DNA of 35,291 nucleotides from Emmonsiellopsis sp. PD_33 (lineage: Eukaryota > Ascomycota > Eurotiomycetes > Onygenales > Ajellomycetaceae). Shown in pieces: positions 33,809-35,291 of this stretch; position 1 is the first letter of the stretch; each line of letters opens with the position of its first letter. The position numbers and the translations under genes are program-made. Location: assembly GCA_032988165.1 (NCBI GenBank), contig JANTQF010000359.1:1-35291 (forward strand). The letters are read 5' to 3'. The notes under the pieces were generated by a model. The model had not been told where the DNA came from. It searched no databases and was given only the letters and a program-made list of their open reading frames with translations.

Positions 33809-35291
33809 ATGCATGGAATGGACTGTTCTCTTGCTCAGTCCCAGGATGCCATCGCCCTCAACGGCGGGAATCTCCAGGTTTCCTTCCATCGCACCATCCG
33901 GGTCCCAGCTATAGACACGCCCTTCCATCTGCCGCCGTACCTGGGCAGATTCCCCCTCTACTCGGTCAGGCAGTTTGACCAGCGTCTTCCAGAGCACATC
34001 GTGTCGACCGGGGGCTTGTTCTTTCTAATACACGGTGCGGGGCCTTGAACACGCTTCTCGCCTCTATCTGATATCCTCTGCTGCTTTGTTCATGCATGCT
34101 GTCTGTGCTCATTCTAAACGACAACTCCAGACAAAGAGGCCCTGTGGATACTACGTTTCACCACTGACAGGTAATTCGCCGTCAGAATCTGCGCTGGTGG
34201 CGTCAATGTTGTATCGGGGTTGGCTACAAATAACAGGACCTCAGCACCCTGTCGAGAAGCAAGACTACATCGTTACCCCCGACCAGCTCTGGATAGACGG
34301 GTTTGCAACCGCACCAAATACAGCCCGCCAATTCGTTGCTGCTACCAGCGAGAATGGATATAGTGTTGAAGCGCAGCTCACCAGTGAGGAGATCGTTGGT
34401 GGATTCCAGTTCCAAGTCACCAAAGCAGTGGCATCGGTCTTGGTGACCTATTCTGTGTCCGAATGCTCAAAGACAATGGCAGTTGACCATCAGGATAGTG
34501 TTCCGCAGTTTTTGGAACATCTTATTAAGGAATTTGGCTTGACAGATGATGCCTCCAGCCTGAGATTACGCGGCATACCGTACAATATATCCTCATTGGA
34601 AGCTGGGGGGATTCGTGCGGTAGGCCGGCCCTGTCATCAATTGTCGGTTGGATATGCCTACAGGTGCTAATATTGCTCTAGGGACTCAATAACAGTATAG
34701 CCGTCGAGCCACTGATGAAAGACGAACAGGAGCCAAAAATTATAACCCTTTATATCAAGACCTTGACCGGCAAACAGTGTACGGTTGAGGTAGATCGCAA
34801 CTCATCAATCCAAGATCTTAGATCAATAGTCAGCGAGAGCACAGGTATAAGACTCTGCCTACCACCACGCGGGAGTCTTGAAGACCGTAAGTTGAGAAAT
34901 CGTTTACTAACAGTCCCATCCCCCCTTGCAACATTACTGATAACTAGAGAGAAGAATGTTCCATCGCCAACTACGACATTGACGACGTACGTAGATCCAA
35001 CCCCCTAATCCTATTAATCAATTAACAAACCACCCCCAGAAAACCACAATCCACCTAATCCTCCAACTCCGCGGCCGAGGCGGCGGAAACGCCCTTAACC
35101 CTCCTCCTACCCCCTTCCCCCTCCCAACCAACAACCAAACTCCCCCCCCCCCCCCTCCCCTTACCCAAATCGCCAACGGTGGCAGATGTAGCGGAATCCC
35201 CCACACAGGGAAAAGGCGGCAGCAGCAAACGACCCAGATCCACCGAGTTCAAAACTTCGCTAGGAGAGTTCCGGCCACTCTGGCTCGTCGA
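33809..35291 (+). pseudogene. Ubiquitin-like-domain protein gene, frame-disrupted, runs off the window
   Basis: Resembles an uncharacterised fungal family with an N-terminal conserved region followed by ubiquitin-like sequence. Exon 1, 33809-34034: SFHRTIRVPAIDTPFHLPP and GGLFFLIH. Exon 2 starts at 34131 (intron branch TCTAAACG): KEALWILRF, then TAA at 34172-34174, then FAVRICAGGVNVVSG in the same frame. The next family segment, QDYIVTPDQLWIDGFA and GYSVEAQLTSEE, is in another frame, so a +1 shift lies at about 34220-34250. The frame then runs to 34619; a 62-nt intron (branch GCTAAT) leads to 34682-34886 with IITLYIKTLTGKQCTVEVD, clearly ubiquitin-like. Exons 34952-34986 (ECSIANYDIDD) and 35040 onward (KTTIHLILQLRGRGGG) complete it. 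No splice choice I tried bypasses both breaks. The 3' end lies beyond the window and the frame past 35142 is uncertain. An intact gene with base-call errors remains possible. Confidence 0.65.
35142..35155 (+). repeat. 14-base poly-C run in coding sequence
   Basis: Uninterrupted C run just downstream of the ubiquitin-like LRGRGGG. The upstream frame continues through it, but one of the other frames beyond the run (SPTVADVAESPTQGKGGSS onward) looks more protein-like. Slippage, or a miscounted homopolymer, would switch the frame here. Confidence 0.8.

Noticed and set aside
34171..34236. Intron GTAATT...AACAG that would remove the TAA in the ubiquitin-like gene
   Set aside because: It joins in the wrong frame and would delete FAVRICAGGVNVVSG, which resembles conserved family sequence.
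33809..35291. Polyubiquitin gene
   Set aside because: Only one clear ubiquitin-like unit, diverged, preceded by a different conserved domain and interrupted by introns.

Overview
The window is nuclear DNA from a filamentous ascomycete. Short introns (about 53-146 nt) with GTAWGT-type donors and CTRAC-like branch points, the gene families present and a mutated AT-rich transposon block suggest Eurotiomycetes (Aspergillus/Penicillium-like); genus is inference. I see no tRNA, rRNA or CRISPR array.

Region 1 (1-9196) is gene-poor. After an AT-rich tract and a ~590-base island of ordinary composition comes ~8 kb (1147-9196) in which I found no CpG dinucleotide. This block holds a dead Helitron read on the + strand: Rep-like HUH/Tyr motifs, a Pif1-type helicase with Walker A and B, an unidentified second decayed frame, and nested hairpins at the right end. 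Mutation of the CpG/RIP type explains the stops and the loss of both HUH histidines.

Region 2 (9197-15787) is accessory: a complete five-exon secreted pectin methylesterase (10104-11368, +), then on the minus strand a DUF7029/DUF7223-like protein that looks 5'-truncated, an unrecognised 301-aa protein with a possible Cys-His-Asp triad, a 111-aa Ser-rich protein, and a 48-codon broken copy of the start of the 301-aa gene.

Region 3 (15788-33531) is conserved housekeeping sequence: clathrin heavy chain (six exons, two of them 24 and 27 nt), ADE17 (AICAR transformylase/IMP cyclohydrolase), an INSIG-family ER membrane protein, a DUF3669 protein and the INO80 subunit Ies1. They share no pathway; INSIG/DUF3669 are divergent and DUF3669/IES1 convergent.

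Region 4 (33532-35291) is a + strand ubiquitin-like-domain gene running off the window. Its exons can be placed by splice signals and family resemblance, but an in-frame TAA and a +1 shift break it, so it is probably a pseudogene unless the base calls are wrong.

All splice junctions were placed by hand from consensus signals, phase arithmetic and family knowledge; no search or alignment was run.
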